DNA of 64,000 nucleotides from Streptomyces xanthophaeus (GCF_030440515.1 NZ_CP076543.1:3224001-3288000), one strand, 5' to 3'. Positions 17,301 through 26,748 are shown, counted from the first letter of the stretch. Made by a program: numbers and translations. The notes: a model not told the origin generated them from the letters alone.

Positions 17301-18848
17301 TCAGGCGAGCGGACCCGTCACCGGCTCCACCGCGGCCAGGAGGCCTCCCGTACGGACGAACTCGTCGGCGGCGGCCAGGTCCGGGGCGAGGAAACGATCC
17401 GGCCCGGGACCCTGCACACCCGCCGCGCGGGCGGCCGCGATCGCGGCCTGGCTGGCCGGGGCCGGGGTCAGGCCGTGGCGCAGCTCGATGGCGCGGGTGG
17501 CCGCGTAGAGCTCGATCGCGATGATCCGCGTCAGGTTGTCGACGGCGGTGCGGAGCTTGCGCGCGGCCGACCAGCCCATCGAGACGTGGTCCTCCTGCAT
17601 GGCGGAGGAGGGGATCGAGTCGGCCGAGGCCGGCACCGCGAGCCGCTTCATCTCGCTGACCAGGGCGGCCTGCGTGTACTGGGCGATCATCAGACCGGAG
17701 TCCACGCCGGCGTCGTCCGCGAGGAACGGCGGCAGGCCGTGCGAGCGGTTCTTGTCGAGCAGCCGGTCGGTGCGGCGCTCGGCGATGGAACCGAGGTCGG
17801 CGGCCGCGATGGCGAGGAAGTCCAGCACGTAGGCGACCGGCGCCCCGTGGAAGTTGCCGTTGGACTCCACGCGCCCGTCGGGCAGCACCACCGGGTTGTC
17901 GACGGCGGCGGCCAGCTCGCGGGAGGCCACCAGGGCGGCGTGCGCCATGGTGTCGCGGCCGGCGCCGGCGACCTGCGGGGCGCAGCGCACGGAGTAGGCG
18001 TCCTGCACGCGCGGGGCGGTCTCCTCCTGGTAGTGGCGGACGAGCCCGGAGCCCTTCAGGACGGCGGCCATGTTCGCGGCGGAGGCACCCTGGCCCGGGT
18101 GCGGACGGATGGCGTGCAGCTCGGGCTGGAGCACCTTCTCCGTGCCGAGCAGCGCCTCCAGGGTGAGGGCGGCGGTGATGTCGGCGGAGGTGTAGAGCTT
18201 GCCGAGGTCGGCGAGGGCCATGACCAGCATGCCGAGCATGCCGTCGGTGCCGTTGAGGAGGGCGAGGCCCTCCTTCTCGCGGAGCACGACGGGCTCGATG
18301 CCGGCTTCGGCGAGCAGTTCACCGGCGGGGCGGACGGTGCCGTCCGGGCCCTCGGCGTCGCCCTCACCCATGAGGGCGAGCGCGCAGTGGGACAGCGGCG
18401 CGAGGTCGCCGGAGCAGCCCAGGGAGCCGTACTCGTGGACGACGGGGGTGATCCCGGCGTTGAGCACGTCGGCCATGGTCTGCGCGACGGAGGGACGTAC
18501 GCCGGTGTGACCGGAGGCGACGGTCTTGAGGCGGAGGAACATCAGCGCGCGGACGACCTCCCGCTCGACGCGCGGGCCCATGCCGGCGGCGTGCGAGCGG
18601 ACGATGTTGCGCTGGAGCTGGGCACGCAGCTCGGGGCTGATGTGCCGGGAGGCGAGCGCACCGAACCCGGTGGACACGCCGTAGACGGGCTCGGGCTTGG
18701 CGGCGAGGGCGTCGACGATCTCGCGGGCCCGGGCGAGTGCGTCGAGCGCCTCCGCGGAGAGCTCGACGCGTGCGTTGCCGCGGGCTACGGCGATGACGTC
18801 CTCGGCGGTGGTCCCGGACGTCCCCACCACGACAGTGTGCATATCCAT
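17301..18848 (-). CDS. hutH: Histidine ammonia-lyase
   Basis: 515 residues. It removes ammonia from histidine to give urocanate, the first step of histidine use. The electrophilic MIO group forms from an internal tripeptide, here Cys145-Ser-Gly147 in GSLGCSGDLAPL; most homologues have Ala-Ser-Gly, and I recall Cys for the Streptomyces enzymes. Other active-site parts are YGVSTGFG, QRNIVRSHAAG and ESNGNFHG. ATG 18848 (MDMHTVVVG) is preferred because TAGGGTG lies 6 bases upstream and the length fits; an ATG at 18857 is in frame. No other hut gene is nearby, as usual in Streptomyces. Confidence 0.95.
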   Translation of the reverse strand: MDMHTVVVGTSGTTAEDVIAVARGNARVELSAEALDALARAREIVDALAAKPEPVYGVSTGFGALASRHISPELRAQLQRNIVRSHAAGMGPRVEREVVRALMFLRLKTVASGHTGVRPSVAQTMADVLNAGITPVVHEYGSLGCSGDLAPLSHCALALMGEGDAEGPDGTVRPAGELLAEAGIEPVVLREKEGLALLNGTDGMLGMLVMALADLGKLYTSADITAALTLEALLGTEKVLQPELHAIRPHPGQGASAANMAAVLKGSGLVRHYQEETAPRVQDAYSVRCAPQVAGAGRDTMAHAALVASRELAAAVDNPVVLPDGRVESNGNFHGAPVAYVLDFLAIAAADLGSIAERRTDRLLDKNRSHGLPPFLADDAGVDSGLMIAQYTQAALVSEMKRLAVPASADSIPSSAMQEDHVSMGWSAARKLRTAVDNLTRIIAIELYAATRAIELRHGLTPAPASQAAIAAARAAGVQGPGPDRFLAPDLAAADEFVRTGGLLAAVEPVTGPLA

Positions 18849-18949
18849 ATTCAGCACCCTACGGATTGAATCGCTTCATGTCACTAGCTGGATCTGTCAC
18901 GATCGCGACGCGGCTGGACCCCTTACGGGCCGGTAGCGCGAGCGGTCGG

Positions 18950-20065
18950 TCACTGACGGCCGCGGAAGCGGCGCCGCTCCCCGGGAGCCTCCTCGGCGGC
19001 GGCGTCCGCGAGCCGGACCACCGCGGTGTCCCGGCCCGCCACGACGGGCTTCGGCGAGCGAGCGGCCTTCGCCTTGTACTGGGCGGCGTCCGCCAGCCGG
19101 AACAGCCTCCGGGAGGACTTCACCAGCCCGATCGGGTCCCCGGTGGAGGCCACGCCGCAGGCCACCCCCTCGCCCAGCTCCAGCTCGGCCGCCCGGGTGC
19201 ACACCTCCTCGGTGACGCGCACGATCTCGTCCGCCGTCGGACCGACCCCGACCAGGCAGAACTCGTCGCCGCCCAGGCGCGCCACCAGCGATCCGGGCAG
19301 CATCGCCCCGCACAGGCTCAGGACCGACCCGAACCGCTCCAGGAGCCGGTCGCCCATGGCGTGGCCGAGGGTGTCGTTGACCTTCTTCAGCCCGTTCAGG
19401 TCGCAGACGACGAGACTGACGACCACCCCGGTCCGGCGGTGCTCCTCCAGGGCCTCGTCGAGCCGCATGTCGACCGCCCGCCGGTTCGCGAGCCCGGTCA
19501 GCGGGTCGGTGAAGGCGAGCCGGCGCGCCTCCTCCAGGCGCTCGTTCTGCGCGAGACCGGCCGCGACCACGGCGGCGAGCACGGTGGCGAAATCGGCGTC
19601 GTCCTCGTCGAAGTCGGGCAGCCCCTCGTCCCGCGCGACGTACAGCTCGCCCCAGGCGCGGCCGCTGAGCACGATGGGCGCGACCACACAGGTCCCGCGG
19701 CCGCGGCGACGCAGGGCCTCCCCGCGCCGCCCCGGCCGGTCGCCGACCGCGCTCTCGACCCAGGCGTGCGGACCTCCGCCGCCCACCCAGAGCTCGTGCA
19801 GGAACTCGGTGATCTCGGGGAAGTCGTGCACGGGGTAGGACTCGTCCTCGGGGAACTCCTCTTCGCCGGCCCGCCGCTCGCCCTCGTTCACGAGCACCCG
19901 CAGGCGCCCCCGCTCGCGCTCCCACGCGGAGATCGCGGCGAACGAGCCGTCGAGCGCCACGCGCGCCCCCCGCGCGGCCGCCCGCACACTGTCCCGCGGC
20001 GCGCACGCCGCGGCCATCGCCTGAGCGAGTCCCACCACGGCTCGTAGCCGCCCGTCAACTCCCAT
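18950..20065 (-). CDS. GAF-GGDEF diguanylate cyclase
   Basis: 371 residues. A GAF-type sensor domain (about 8-175) is followed by a GGDEF domain (about 183-340) with intact GGDEF (265-269), FTDPLTGLANRRA and DLNGLKKVND. It should make c-di-GMP, which controls development in Streptomyces through BldD. No RxxD inhibitory site sits before GGDEF, so product inhibition by that route is unlikely. There is no TM segment. By position next to hutH it is probably the gene called cdgE in S. coelicolor (from memory). A GTG at 20068 is directly before the ATG and could be the start. Confidence 0.88.
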   Translation of the reverse strand: MGVDGRLRAVVGLAQAMAAACAPRDSVRAAARGARVALDGSFAAISAWERERGRLRVLVNEGERRAGEEEFPEDESYPVHDFPEITEFLHELWVGGGGPHAWVESAVGDRPGRRGEALRRRGRGTCVVAPIVLSGRAWGELYVARDEGLPDFDEDDADFATVLAAVVAAGLAQNERLEEARRLAFTDPLTGLANRRAVDMRLDEALEEHRRTGVVVSLVVCDLNGLKKVNDTLGHAMGDRLLERFGSVLSLCGAMLPGSLVARLGGDEFCLVGVGPTADEIVRVTEEVCTRAAELELGEGVACGVASTGDPIGLVKSSRRLFRLADAAQYKAKAARSPKPVVAGRDTAVVRLADAAAEEAPGERRRFRGRQ

Positions 20066-20168
20066 CACCCCAGGCTAGGGACTTTTGTCAGATTTGGAGA
20101 CAATTGGCGCGACTTTCGGTGCCGCCAAGATCACCAAGGGTGATCGGCGGCGCCGGGGCGCCGGGCGG

Positions 20169-20969
20169 CTACTCCCCCGGCCAGTTCGGCTTGCGCTTCT
20201 CGTTGAACGCCGCGACGCCCTCCACCCGGTCGCCCGAGAAGGCCACCGTCCGCCAGGCCGCGTCCTCGATCTCCAGACCGGCCTCCAGGTCCATCCCGTG
20301 CCCCAGCCGCAGCGCCCGCTTGGCCGCCCGCAGACCCACCGGGGAGTTCGCCGCCATCCGGGACGCCAGCGCCAGCGCCTCCGCCGTGTCCTGGCCGGCC
20401 GGGACCAGCGAGTCCACCAGCCCCAGCGACAGCGCCTCGGCCGCCTCCACCCGTCGCGCCGTGAAGATCAGCTCGGCGGCCCGCGCCGCACCCACCCGGC
20501 GCGGCAGCAGCTGCGTACCTCCGCCGCCGGGGATCACGCCCACCGACACCTCGGGCAGGCCCACCACCGCGGTCCCGTCGGCGACGATCACGTCGCAGGC
20601 CAGGGCCAGCTCGAAGCCGCCGCCCAGCGCGAACCCGTGCACCGCCGCGATCGTGGGCATCGGCAGCGCCAGCACGCCCCCGTACGCGCCCCGCGTGGTC
20701 GGCCGCTGCCGGACCAGCTCGGTGTCCGAGAAGGAGTTCCGCTCCTTGAGGTCCGCGCCGACACAGAAGGCCCGCTCCGCGGTGGAGGACAGCACCACCA
20801 CCCGCACCGACGGGTCCGCCGCGAGCGCCGCGCAGGCGGCGCCGATCGACCGGGCCATCTCCGTCGACACCGCGTTCATCGCCTTGGGGCGGTCCATCGC
20901 CAGCTCCGCGACGTGCCCGTCGCCCTCCCGACGTACCGCGACGAACTCTCCGAAGCGCTGCTCAGACAT
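20169..20969 (-). CDS. Enoyl-CoA hydratase/isomerase family protein
   Basis: 266-residue crotonase-fold enzyme. The oxyanion hole residues are in AFCVGADLKE and HGFALGGGFELAL, and the catalytic Glu is in LPEVSVGVIPGGGGTQ. C-terminal FNEKRKPNW is typical of crotonases. It probably hydrates enoyl-CoA in fatty or amino acid catabolism. A 12-bp inverted repeat TAACG-AG-CGTTA lies 19 bp upstream of the ATG, as expected for a TetR-type repressor of acyl-CoA genes. Confidence 0.9.
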   Translation of the reverse strand: MSEQRFGEFVAVRREGDGHVAELAMDRPKAMNAVSTEMARSIGAACAALAADPSVRVVVLSSTAERAFCVGADLKERNSFSDTELVRQRPTTRGAYGGVLALPMPTIAAVHGFALGGGFELALACDVIVADGTAVVGLPEVSVGVIPGGGGTQLLPRRVGAARAAELIFTARRVEAAEALSLGLVDSLVPAGQDTAEALALASRMAANSPVGLRAAKRALRLGHGMDLEAGLEIEDAAWRTVAFSGDRVEGVAAFNEKRKPNWPGE

Positions 20970-20987
20970 GCCTGCGACCCTCCCGGT

Positions 20988-20999
20988 TAACGAGCGTTA
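20988..20999. promoter_or_regulatory. Inverted repeat TAACGAGCGTTA, candidate TetR-type operator
   Basis: TAACG and CGTTA halves separated by AG, 19 bp upstream of the enoyl-CoA hydratase start. Similar TAACGNNCGTTA sites precede fatty-acid catabolism genes controlled by TetR-family repressors in actinobacteria (general knowledge). No regulator gene is adjacent. Confidence 0.45.
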
Positions 21000-21179
21000 T
21001 CGCCGCACTCTAGTGCGCGGGGAGGCCACCGGGTCAAGGCTGCGCCGCTGCGGGGCACGGCTGCGCCTCGGCCTGTCGGCAGGAGGCACGGGGCCGCCCG
21101 TCCGCTCGGGCGAGCCCGGCCTGATCGGCAAGACACGGCCTGGGGCCGTGCGGACACGGCCTCAGGGCCCGCAGTCGCG

Positions 21180-22343
21180 TCAGGCGGGGTTCTTGGGCTT
21201 CCTGCGCGTCAGCGACCAGGGCTCCACGACGCCGAGTCCGCGCACCGGCCGCTGCCACATCGGCTGCAGCGCGAACCGGTAGGACGCGCCCTCGTCGGGG
21301 GCCGTCTCGGCCTCCTTCTCCGACACCGGGGCGGCCCCGGTCCGGGAGAGCTCCTCGGCCATCGCCCCGTCCACCAGGACCGCGTCCTTGGGGGCTATGG
21401 ACGTGAGCCGGCTGGCCAGGTTCACCGTGGTCCCGAAGACATCGCCCATCCGGGTGGTGACCGTGCCGAAGGCGATCCCGACCCGCAGCTCGGGCATCTG
21501 CGCGTCGAGCTCCATCGTCTCGATCAGCCGCAGCGCGATCTCCGCCGCCGTCGCCGCGTCGTCGGCGCAGTACAGCACCTCGTCACCGAGGGTCTTGATC
21601 AGCCGGCCGCCGTGCGCGGCCACCAGGTCCGCCGCGGTCGTCTCGAAGGACTCGACCAGCTCGCCGAGCTCCTCCTCCTCCAGCCGCCGCGTCAGGCGCG
21701 TGAAGCCCACCAGGTCGGCGAAGCCCACCGCGAGCCGCCGGTCGACCATCTCGTCGTCGTCGGCCACCTGCACCACGCGCCCGGTGGCGGCCGCCAGCTG
21801 CCGCCGCCACACATAGACGAGGAACTCCTCCAGCTCGGGCAGCAGCAGCTCCACCAGGGGGTACGTGACCTCCGTACGGGTCATGCCCGGCTCCGGCGGC
21901 TCCGTCAGCCCCTCCAGGAACGAGTCGATCTGCCACTCCGCCAGCCGGGCCGTGGTCTGCCCGGTGGACCGCGCCACCTGCACGGCCATCGGCTCGGACA
22001 GCAGCCCGGCCTCCACCAGGCCGGCCAGCCGGCGCAGGGCCAGCACGTCGGCCTCGGTGAGCGCCCGGGCCTGCCCGATGTCGGCGAAGCCCATGGCCCG
22101 CCAGAAGCGCGAGGCCAGCTCCATGGACACGCCGGCGCTCCGGGCGGCCTGGAAGGGCGTGTACCGGCGCTCGGCACCGAGGATCAGCTGCTCCAGCCGG
22201 ATGGCCAGCGGATCCGCCGTCGGCTGGGCCGTGTGATCGACCTCGTGGTGCGGAGTGTGCTGGTCACGGCCGATCGGGGTGCCCGGGCCGGACGCGGAGC
22301 CGCCACCGGCGGACGCGCTGGACGTAGGGTCGTCGACGGTCAA
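21180..22343 (-). CDS. cya: Class III adenylate cyclase (TTG start)
   Basis: 387 residues, makes cAMP, which in Streptomyces affects germination and growth through Crp. After a disordered N-terminus comes an alpha-helical regulatory domain with a MerR-like look (about 48-150), then the cyclase domain (about 200-385): metal Asp210 and Asp254 (VGFADLVGFT, LGDEV), substrate Lys250, and transition-state Asn308/Arg312 in TTVNLASRL. Soluble, no TM. The start is taken as TTG 22343, because AGGAGG (22350-22355) lies exactly 6 bases before it; an ATG at 22361 would have this site inside the coding sequence. Confidence 0.92.
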   Translation of the reverse strand: MTVDDPTSSASAGGGSASGPGTPIGRDQHTPHHEVDHTAQPTADPLAIRLEQLILGAERRYTPFQAARSAGVSMELASRFWRAMGFADIGQARALTEADVLALRRLAGLVEAGLLSEPMAVQVARSTGQTTARLAEWQIDSFLEGLTEPPEPGMTRTEVTYPLVELLLPELEEFLVYVWRRQLAAATGRVVQVADDDEMVDRRLAVGFADLVGFTRLTRRLEEEELGELVESFETTAADLVAAHGGRLIKTLGDEVLYCADDAATAAEIALRLIETMELDAQMPELRVGIAFGTVTTRMGDVFGTTVNLASRLTSIAPKDAVLVDGAMAEELSRTGAAPVSEKEAETAPDEGASYRFALQPMWQRPVRGLGVVEPWSLTRRKPKNPA

Positions 22344-22538
22344 GGGCCGCCTCCTGTCCATTCCGTGCGCACTGCCCTGCGAACCGGTTGATCACCACGA
22401 GCACCGGGATCGCCTAAACCATACGGCAGGTGTGCCGTAGCTCACTCCCCCTCCCCACTTCCGGCCCGCCCGCGACCTGGGTGCGGGGTCCGGGGCCGCG
22501 GCCCCGGGGTGGCACCGCACCCGCCGCCCGCGCCCCTG

Positions 22539-23405
22539 TCAGTGCACGGAACGGAGGTGGATGACGTCGCCCGCGCCCACCGTCTCGTGCCGGTCCTCGG
22601 CCGTACGGATCACCAGGCGGCCATCGGTGTCCACCGCTTCGGCCGTTCCGGTGAGGGTCCGCCCGCCGGGCAGTTCCGCGCGGACGTGCCGGCCGAGGGT
22701 CGCGCAGCCCGCCGCGTAGGTCTCCTGGAGGCCGCTGGCCGCCGGGTCGCCGCCGGCCGCGCGCCAGTTCCCGTACCACTCCTCCAGGGACCGCAGGACG
22801 GCCCGCAGCAGCGGGTCACGGTCGGTCACGGAGGCCTTGGCCAGCGCGAGGGACCCCGCGGCCGGTACGGGCAGCTCGTCCTCGGTCAGGCTGACGTTGA
22901 GCCCGATCCCGAGGACCACGCCGTCCTCGACCCGCTCGGCGAGGATCCCGCCGGTCTTGCGCTCCTCGCCGTCCACACTGACCAGCAGGTCGTTGGGCCA
23001 CTTGAGGGCGGTGTCCACGCCGGCCGCCCGGGACAGCCCGGTCGCGGTGGCCACGCCGGCCAGCAGGGTCAGCCACCCCCACCGCTCCTGCGGCACCGCG
23101 TCGCCCGGCTTGAGCAGGACGGAGAAGAACAGCCCCGACCGCGCGGGCGCGACCCAGCTCCGGTCCAGCCGCCCACGGCCGGCACTCTGCTCCTCGGCGA
23201 CGAGCACCGCCCCCTCGGGCAGCTCCGCCGCCCGGGTGGCAAGGTCGGTATTGGTGGACCCGGTACTGGCGACGACCTCCACGGAGGTCCACAGCCCGTC
23301 CCCGGTGACGAGGGCCCTCTGGAGGGCGGCGGCATTGAGGGGCGGCCGGTCCAGGCTCGACCAGCGACCGGCGGAAGCACCTGCTGAGGCATCTGATGGC
23401 GTCAT
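22539..23405 (-). CDS. birA: Biotin--[acyl-CoA carboxylase] ligase
   Basis: 288 residues. It attaches biotin to the BCCP lysine of carboxylases. Motifs: STGSTNTDLA, the biotinyl-AMP loop AEEQSAGRGRLDRSW, LKWPNDLLV and KTGGILAE, with a C-terminal SH3-like cap (about 240-288). It lacks the N-terminal DNA-binding domain of E. coli BirA, so it is not itself a repressor. It is divergent from pccB, whose partner AccA2 is its substrate; the same arrangement occurs in mycobacteria. Confidence 0.93.
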   Translation of the reverse strand: MTPSDASAGASAGRWSSLDRPPLNAAALQRALVTGDGLWTSVEVVASTGSTNTDLATRAAELPEGAVLVAEEQSAGRGRLDRSWVAPARSGLFFSVLLKPGDAVPQERWGWLTLLAGVATATGLSRAAGVDTALKWPNDLLVSVDGEERKTGGILAERVEDGVVLGIGLNVSLTEDELPVPAAGSLALAKASVTDRDPLLRAVLRSLEEWYGNWRAAGGDPAASGLQETYAAGCATLGRHVRAELPGGRTLTGTAEAVDTDGRLVIRTAEDRHETVGAGDVIHLRSVH

Positions 23406-23486
23406 GCAAGCCACATTAGGTGTGTCAAACGCCGCACTGCCGAGCGCCATGCCCGCCGATACGCTACGCACCAGTAGCCAGCAGTA

Positions 23487-23513
23487 GTCAATCAATTGAC
23501 CAGGCAGTTGACA
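23487..23513. promoter_or_regulatory. Palindrome and TTGACA box between birA and pccB
   Basis: GTCAAT-CA-ATTGAC (23487-23500) is a 14-bp dyad in the 131-bp divergent gap, unusually AT-rich for this genome. A consensus TTGACA (23508-23513) follows at 7 bp but has no good -10 at 17 bp. A shared regulator of biotin ligase and carboxylase genes is possible. Confidence 0.4.
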
Positions 23514-23536
23514 CCACGCAGGGAGCCGCGACCCCG

Positions 23537-25123
23537 ATGTCACATCCGTCAGAGCCGATCGACATGCACACCACCGCGGGCAAGATCGCGGATCTGCAGC
23601 GCCGCATCGACGAAGCCACCCACGCCGGGTCCGCGCGTGCCGTGGAGAAGCAGCACGCCAAGGGCAAGCTGACGGCGCGTGAGCGGGTTGCCCTGCTGCT
23701 GGACGAAGGATCCTTCGTCGAGCTCGACGAGTTCGCCCGCCACCGTTCCACCAGCTTCGGGCTGGAGAAGACCCGCCCTTACGGCGACGGCGTCGTCACC
23801 GGCTACGGCACGGTGGACGGCCGCCCGGTGGCCGTGTTCTCGCAGGACTTCACCGTCTTCGGCGGGGCCCTCGGCGAGACCTACGGCCAGAAGATCATGA
23901 AGGTCATGGACTTCGCGCTGAAGACCGGATGCCCGCTCGTCGGCATCAACGACTCCGGCGGCGCCCGGATCCAGGAGGGCGTCAGCGCGCTGGGCATGTA
24001 CGGGGAGATCTTCCGCCGCAACGTCCACGCGTCCGGCGTGATCCCGCAGATCAGCCTGGTCGTCGGGCCCTGTGCGGGCGGCGCCGTGTACTCCCCGGCC
24101 ATCACCGACTTCACGGTCATGGTCGACCAGACCTCGCACATGTTCATCACCGGCCCGGACGTCATCAAGACGGTCACCGGCGAGGACGTCGGCTTCGAGG
24201 AGCTGGGCGGGGCGCGCACGCACAACAGCACGTCCGGCGTCGCGCACCACATGGCGGGCGACGAGAAGGACGCCATCGAGTACGTGAAGTCACTGCTCGC
24301 GTACCTGCCGTCGAACAACCTCTCCGAGCCGCCCGCCTTCCCGGAGGAGGCGGACACCGAGGTCTCCGACGCCGACCGCGAGCTCGACGTACTGATCCCG
24401 GACAGCGCCAACCAGCCGTACGACATGCACACCGTGATCGAGCACGTGCTCGACGACGCGGAGTTCCTGGAGACGCAGGCGCTCTTCGCGCCGAACATCC
24501 TGACCGGCTTCGGCCGTGTCGAGGGCCACCCGGTGGGTGTCGTCGCCAACCAGCCGATGCAGTTCGCCGGCTGCCTGGACATCGACGCCTCCGAGAAGGC
24601 GGCGCGGTTCGTGCGGACCTGCGACGCCTTCAACATCCCGGTGCTGACCTTCGTGGACGTCCCGGGCTTCCTTCCGGGCACCGACCAGGAGTACAACGGA
24701 ATCATCCGACGCGGCGCGAAGCTCATCTACGCGTACGCCGAGGCCACCGTTCCGCTGATCACCGTCATCACCCGCAAGGCCTTCGGCGGCGCGTACGACG
24801 TGATGGGCTCCAAGCACCTCGGCGCGGACCTGAACCTGGCCTGGCCGACCGCGCAGATCGCCGTCATGGGCGCGCAGGGCGCGGTGAACATCCTGCACCG
24901 CCGCACCATCGCGGAGGCGGAGAATGTGGAGGAGACCCGGGCGCGGCTCATCGCCGAGTACGAGGACGCGCTGCTCAACCCGTACACGGCGGCCGAGCGC
25001 GGGTACATCGACGCGGTGACCATGCCGTCCGAGACCCGGGCGCACGTGGTGAAGGGGCTCCGGCAGCTGCGTACCAAGCGGGAGTCCCTGCCCCCGAAGA
25101 AGCACGGCAACATCCCGCTCTAG
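23537..25123 (+). CDS. pccB: Propionyl-CoA carboxylase beta (carboxyltransferase) subunit
   Basis: 528 residues, two crotonase-like halves. It moves the carboxyl group from carboxybiotin to propionyl-CoA to give methylmalonyl-CoA, the extender for polyketides and odd/branched lipids. Oxyanion motifs include [11 protein letters not shown] and [12 protein letters not shown] in the N half and [11 protein letters not shown] in the C half. Asp421 in GGAYDVM corresponds to the Asp that favours propionyl-CoA in S. coelicolor PccB (known from its structure). ATG 23537 gives the family's usual length. It works with AccA2 (29054) and PccE (25142). Confidence 0.95.
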   Translation: MSHPSEPIDMHTTAGKIADLQRRIDEATHAGSARAVEKQHAKGKLTARERVALLLDEGSFVELDEFARHRSTSFGLEKTRPYGDGVVTGYGTVDGRPVAVFSQDFTVFGGALGETYGQKIMKVMDFALKTGCPLVGINDSGGARIQEGVSALGMYGEIFRRNVHASGVIPQISLVVGPCAGGAVYSPAITDFTVMVDQTSHMFITGPDVIKTVTGEDVGFEELGGARTHNSTSGVAHHMAGDEKDAIEYVKSLLAYLPSNNLSEPPAFPEEADTEVSDADRELDVLIPDSANQPYDMHTVIEHVLDDAEFLETQALFAPNILTGFGRVEGHPVGVVANQPMQFAGCLDIDASEKAARFVRTCDAFNIPVLTFVDVPGFLPGTDQEYNGIIRRGAKLIYAYAEATVPLITVITRKAFGGAYDVMGSKHLGADLNLAWPTAQIAVMGAQGAVNILHRRTIAEAENVEETRARLIAEYEDALLNPYTAAERGYIDAVTMPSETRAHVVKGLRQLRTKRESLPPKKHGNIPL

Positions 25124-25141
25124 CCCCTCCAGGAGGACTCT

Positions 25142-25351
25142 GTGGTGATCAAGGTCGTCAAGGGCAACCCGACCCCGGAGGAGCTGGCCGCCGCACTGGC
25201 GGTGGTCCAAGCGCGCGCGGCGGTGCTGGCGATGGCTCCGTCGGGCGCTCCGCCGGTCGCGGACGAGTGGTCGGCGCCGGCCCGGGTGGCCCGGCGCCGG
25301 GTTCCGCATCCGGGGCCGCGGGCCTGGGGCCGTACGTACTGGCCCGCGTAG
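25142..25351 (+). CDS. pccE: Acyl-CoA carboxylase epsilon subunit
   Basis: 69 residues, starting VVIKVVKGNPTPEELAAAL, the signature of the small actinobacterial AccE/PccE subunits that stimulate the alpha-beta complex. An AGGAGG site lies just upstream and the pccB stop is 18 bp away, so it is in the pccB operon. The tail is basic and ends in GRTYWPA. Confidence 0.92.
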   Translation: MVIKVVKGNPTPEELAAALAVVQARAAVLAMAPSGAPPVADEWSAPARVARRRVPHPGPRAWGRTYWPA

Positions 25352-25373
25352 CCCGACTTGATATGAACGGACG

Positions 25374-25405
25374 GTGGCGCCTGAGTACCCGTACTCAGGC
25401 GCCAC
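25374..25405. terminator. Perfect 15-bp hairpin after pccE
   Basis: GTGGCGCCTGAGTAC pairs with GTACTCAGGCGCCAC across a 2-base centre. It could terminate the pccB-pccE transcript, or the core CTGAGTAC-CC-GTACTCAG could be a protein-binding dyad for the small gene that starts 27 bp further on. The nearly absent loop favours the second reading slightly. Confidence 0.6.
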
Positions 25406-25431
25406 ACCCGTTCCCGGGCCAGGATCGAGGC

Positions 25432-25566
25432 ATGCTCTGGTCCGACCCGAAGAACGAGCCGCCCAAGGACATGCGCGACGCGCAGGCGATGATCCGGCGG
25501 CTGACCCTGGTGCTCGCCGTCGCCATGCTCGTGGTGGTGTACGTCCTGGGTGTGGGCCACTTCTAG
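25432..25566 (+). CDS. Tiny single-TM protein
   Basis: 44 residues. A charged N-terminus ([18 protein letters not shown]) is followed by one TM helix (about 23-41, [18 protein letters not shown]) and GHF. An AGGATCGAGG tract precedes the ATG. Coding bias and its place between pccE and maf support a real gene; function unknown. Confidence 0.65.
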   Translation: MLWSDPKNEPPKDMRDAQAMIRRLTLVLAVAMLVVVYVLGVGHF

Positions 25567-25631
25567 ACGCTGTCCGGGGGGTGCGGGCAGACGCTGTCCG
25601 GGGTGTGCGGGCCGCGCCTACGATGGCCTCC

Positions 25632-26255
25632 ATGACTGCGACACCTGAGCCCTCGACGACCGGGCGCAAGCTCGTCCTCGCCTCCGCCTCCCCCGCCCGG
25701 CTGAACCTGCTGCGGCAGGCCGGGCTCGCCCCGCACGTGATCGTCAGCGGGTTCGACGAGGACACGCTGAACCACGACGAGCCGGCCGCCCTGGCGCTGG
25801 CCCTGGCCGAGGCGAAGGCCGCCGTCGTGGCGGGGCTGGACGAGGCCGTGGGCGCCCTGGTGATCGGCTGCGATTCGGTGCTGGAGCTGGACGGCGAGGC
25901 GCTGGGCAAGCCGGCGGACGCCGAGGAGGCCACCGCGCGCTGGAAGTCGATGCGCGGACGGTCGGGCGTGCTGCGCACCGGGCACTGCGTGATCGACACG
26001 GCGGACGGCCGTCAGGTCTCGGCCACGGCGTCGACGACGGTCCGGTTCGGTGAGCCCACGGACGCGGAGGTGGCGGCGTACGTGGCGAGCGGGGAGCCCC
26101 TGCACGTGGCGGGGGCGTTCACCCTGGACGGGCTGTCGGCGCCGTTCATCGACGGCATCGACGGGGATCACGGCAACGTCATCGGACTGTCGCTGCCGCT
26201 GCTGCGTTCCCTGCTGGGCGAACTGGACGTGTCCATCACGGACTTGTGGGCTTGA
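25632..26255 (+). CDS. maf: Maf-like nucleotide pyrophosphatase
   Basis: 207 residues. Maf proteins hydrolyse non-canonical NTPs or dTTP/UTP to monophosphates. Motifs are [18 protein letters not shown] near the N-terminus, the metal/substrate [14 protein letters not shown] region and a C-terminal [18 protein letters not shown]. An ATG at 25623 is also in frame. It sits between the two halves of the acyl-CoA carboxylase locus, as in other actinobacteria. The last 20 bases overlap the convergent membrane-protein gene. Confidence 0.9.
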   Translation: MTATPEPSTTGRKLVLASASPARLNLLRQAGLAPHVIVSGFDEDTLNHDEPAALALALAEAKAAVVAGLDEAVGALVIGCDSVLELDGEALGKPADAEEATARWKSMRGRSGVLRTGHCVIDTADGRQVSATASTTVRFGEPTDAEVAAYVASGEPLHVAGAFTLDGLSAPFIDGIDGDHGNVIGLSLPLLRSLLGELDVSITDLWA

Positions 26256-26748
26256 GCTCCCCGTACGGCGGCGGTGGCGGCAGGGGTGGGGTGTCCCCGC
26301 CCGCATCGCCCTCGCCGCCGCCGCTCCCGCCCGTCCGGGGGGCGTAGGACGTCAGGGTCAGGACGAGGAGGCACAGGATCAGCATCATCGTCGCGAAGGC
26401 GGCCCAGGTGACCAGGACGACGCAGAGGATGCCGAGCACCCCGTGGACGACGGCGCCGCCGATGAGCACGACGCGGCCGAAGCGGCCCGGGGAGCGGTCG
26501 CGGAGCGCGGTGACGGCGGCGAGCACGGCGCACAGGACGAGGAAGGCGCCCATGCCCGCCCCCATGGCGTAAGTCGCCTTGGACATGACATCCGGATCGC
26601 TGCCCGCGATCGACATCGACTGGTTCGCCGTGGTCCGGCCCAGCACGATGTGGACGAGCACGAGCACCGCCGCTTCCACGACGAGCACGATCGCAGCCAG
26701 TCCGGCCACGAGTCTTCGCAGCACGATGCCCCACCCCCCACGTGTCAC
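26236..26748 (-). CDS. Four-TM membrane protein
   Basis: 170 residues from GTG 26748 (a GTG at 26724 with a G-rich site upstream is an alternative). Hydrophobic segments: [56 protein letters not shown] and [18 protein letters not shown], then a Gly/Pro-rich cytoplasmic tail with PPLPPPPP. No known family recognised. Confidence 0.75.
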   Translation of the reverse strand: MTRGGWGIVLRRLVAGLAAIVLVVEAAVLVLVHIVLGRTTANQSMSIAGSDPDVMSKATYAMGAGMGAFLVLCAVLAAVTALRDRSPGRFGRVVLIGGAVVHGVLGILCVVLVTWAAFATMMLILCLLVLTLTSYAPRTGGSGGGEGDAGGDTPPLPPPPPYGELKPTSP

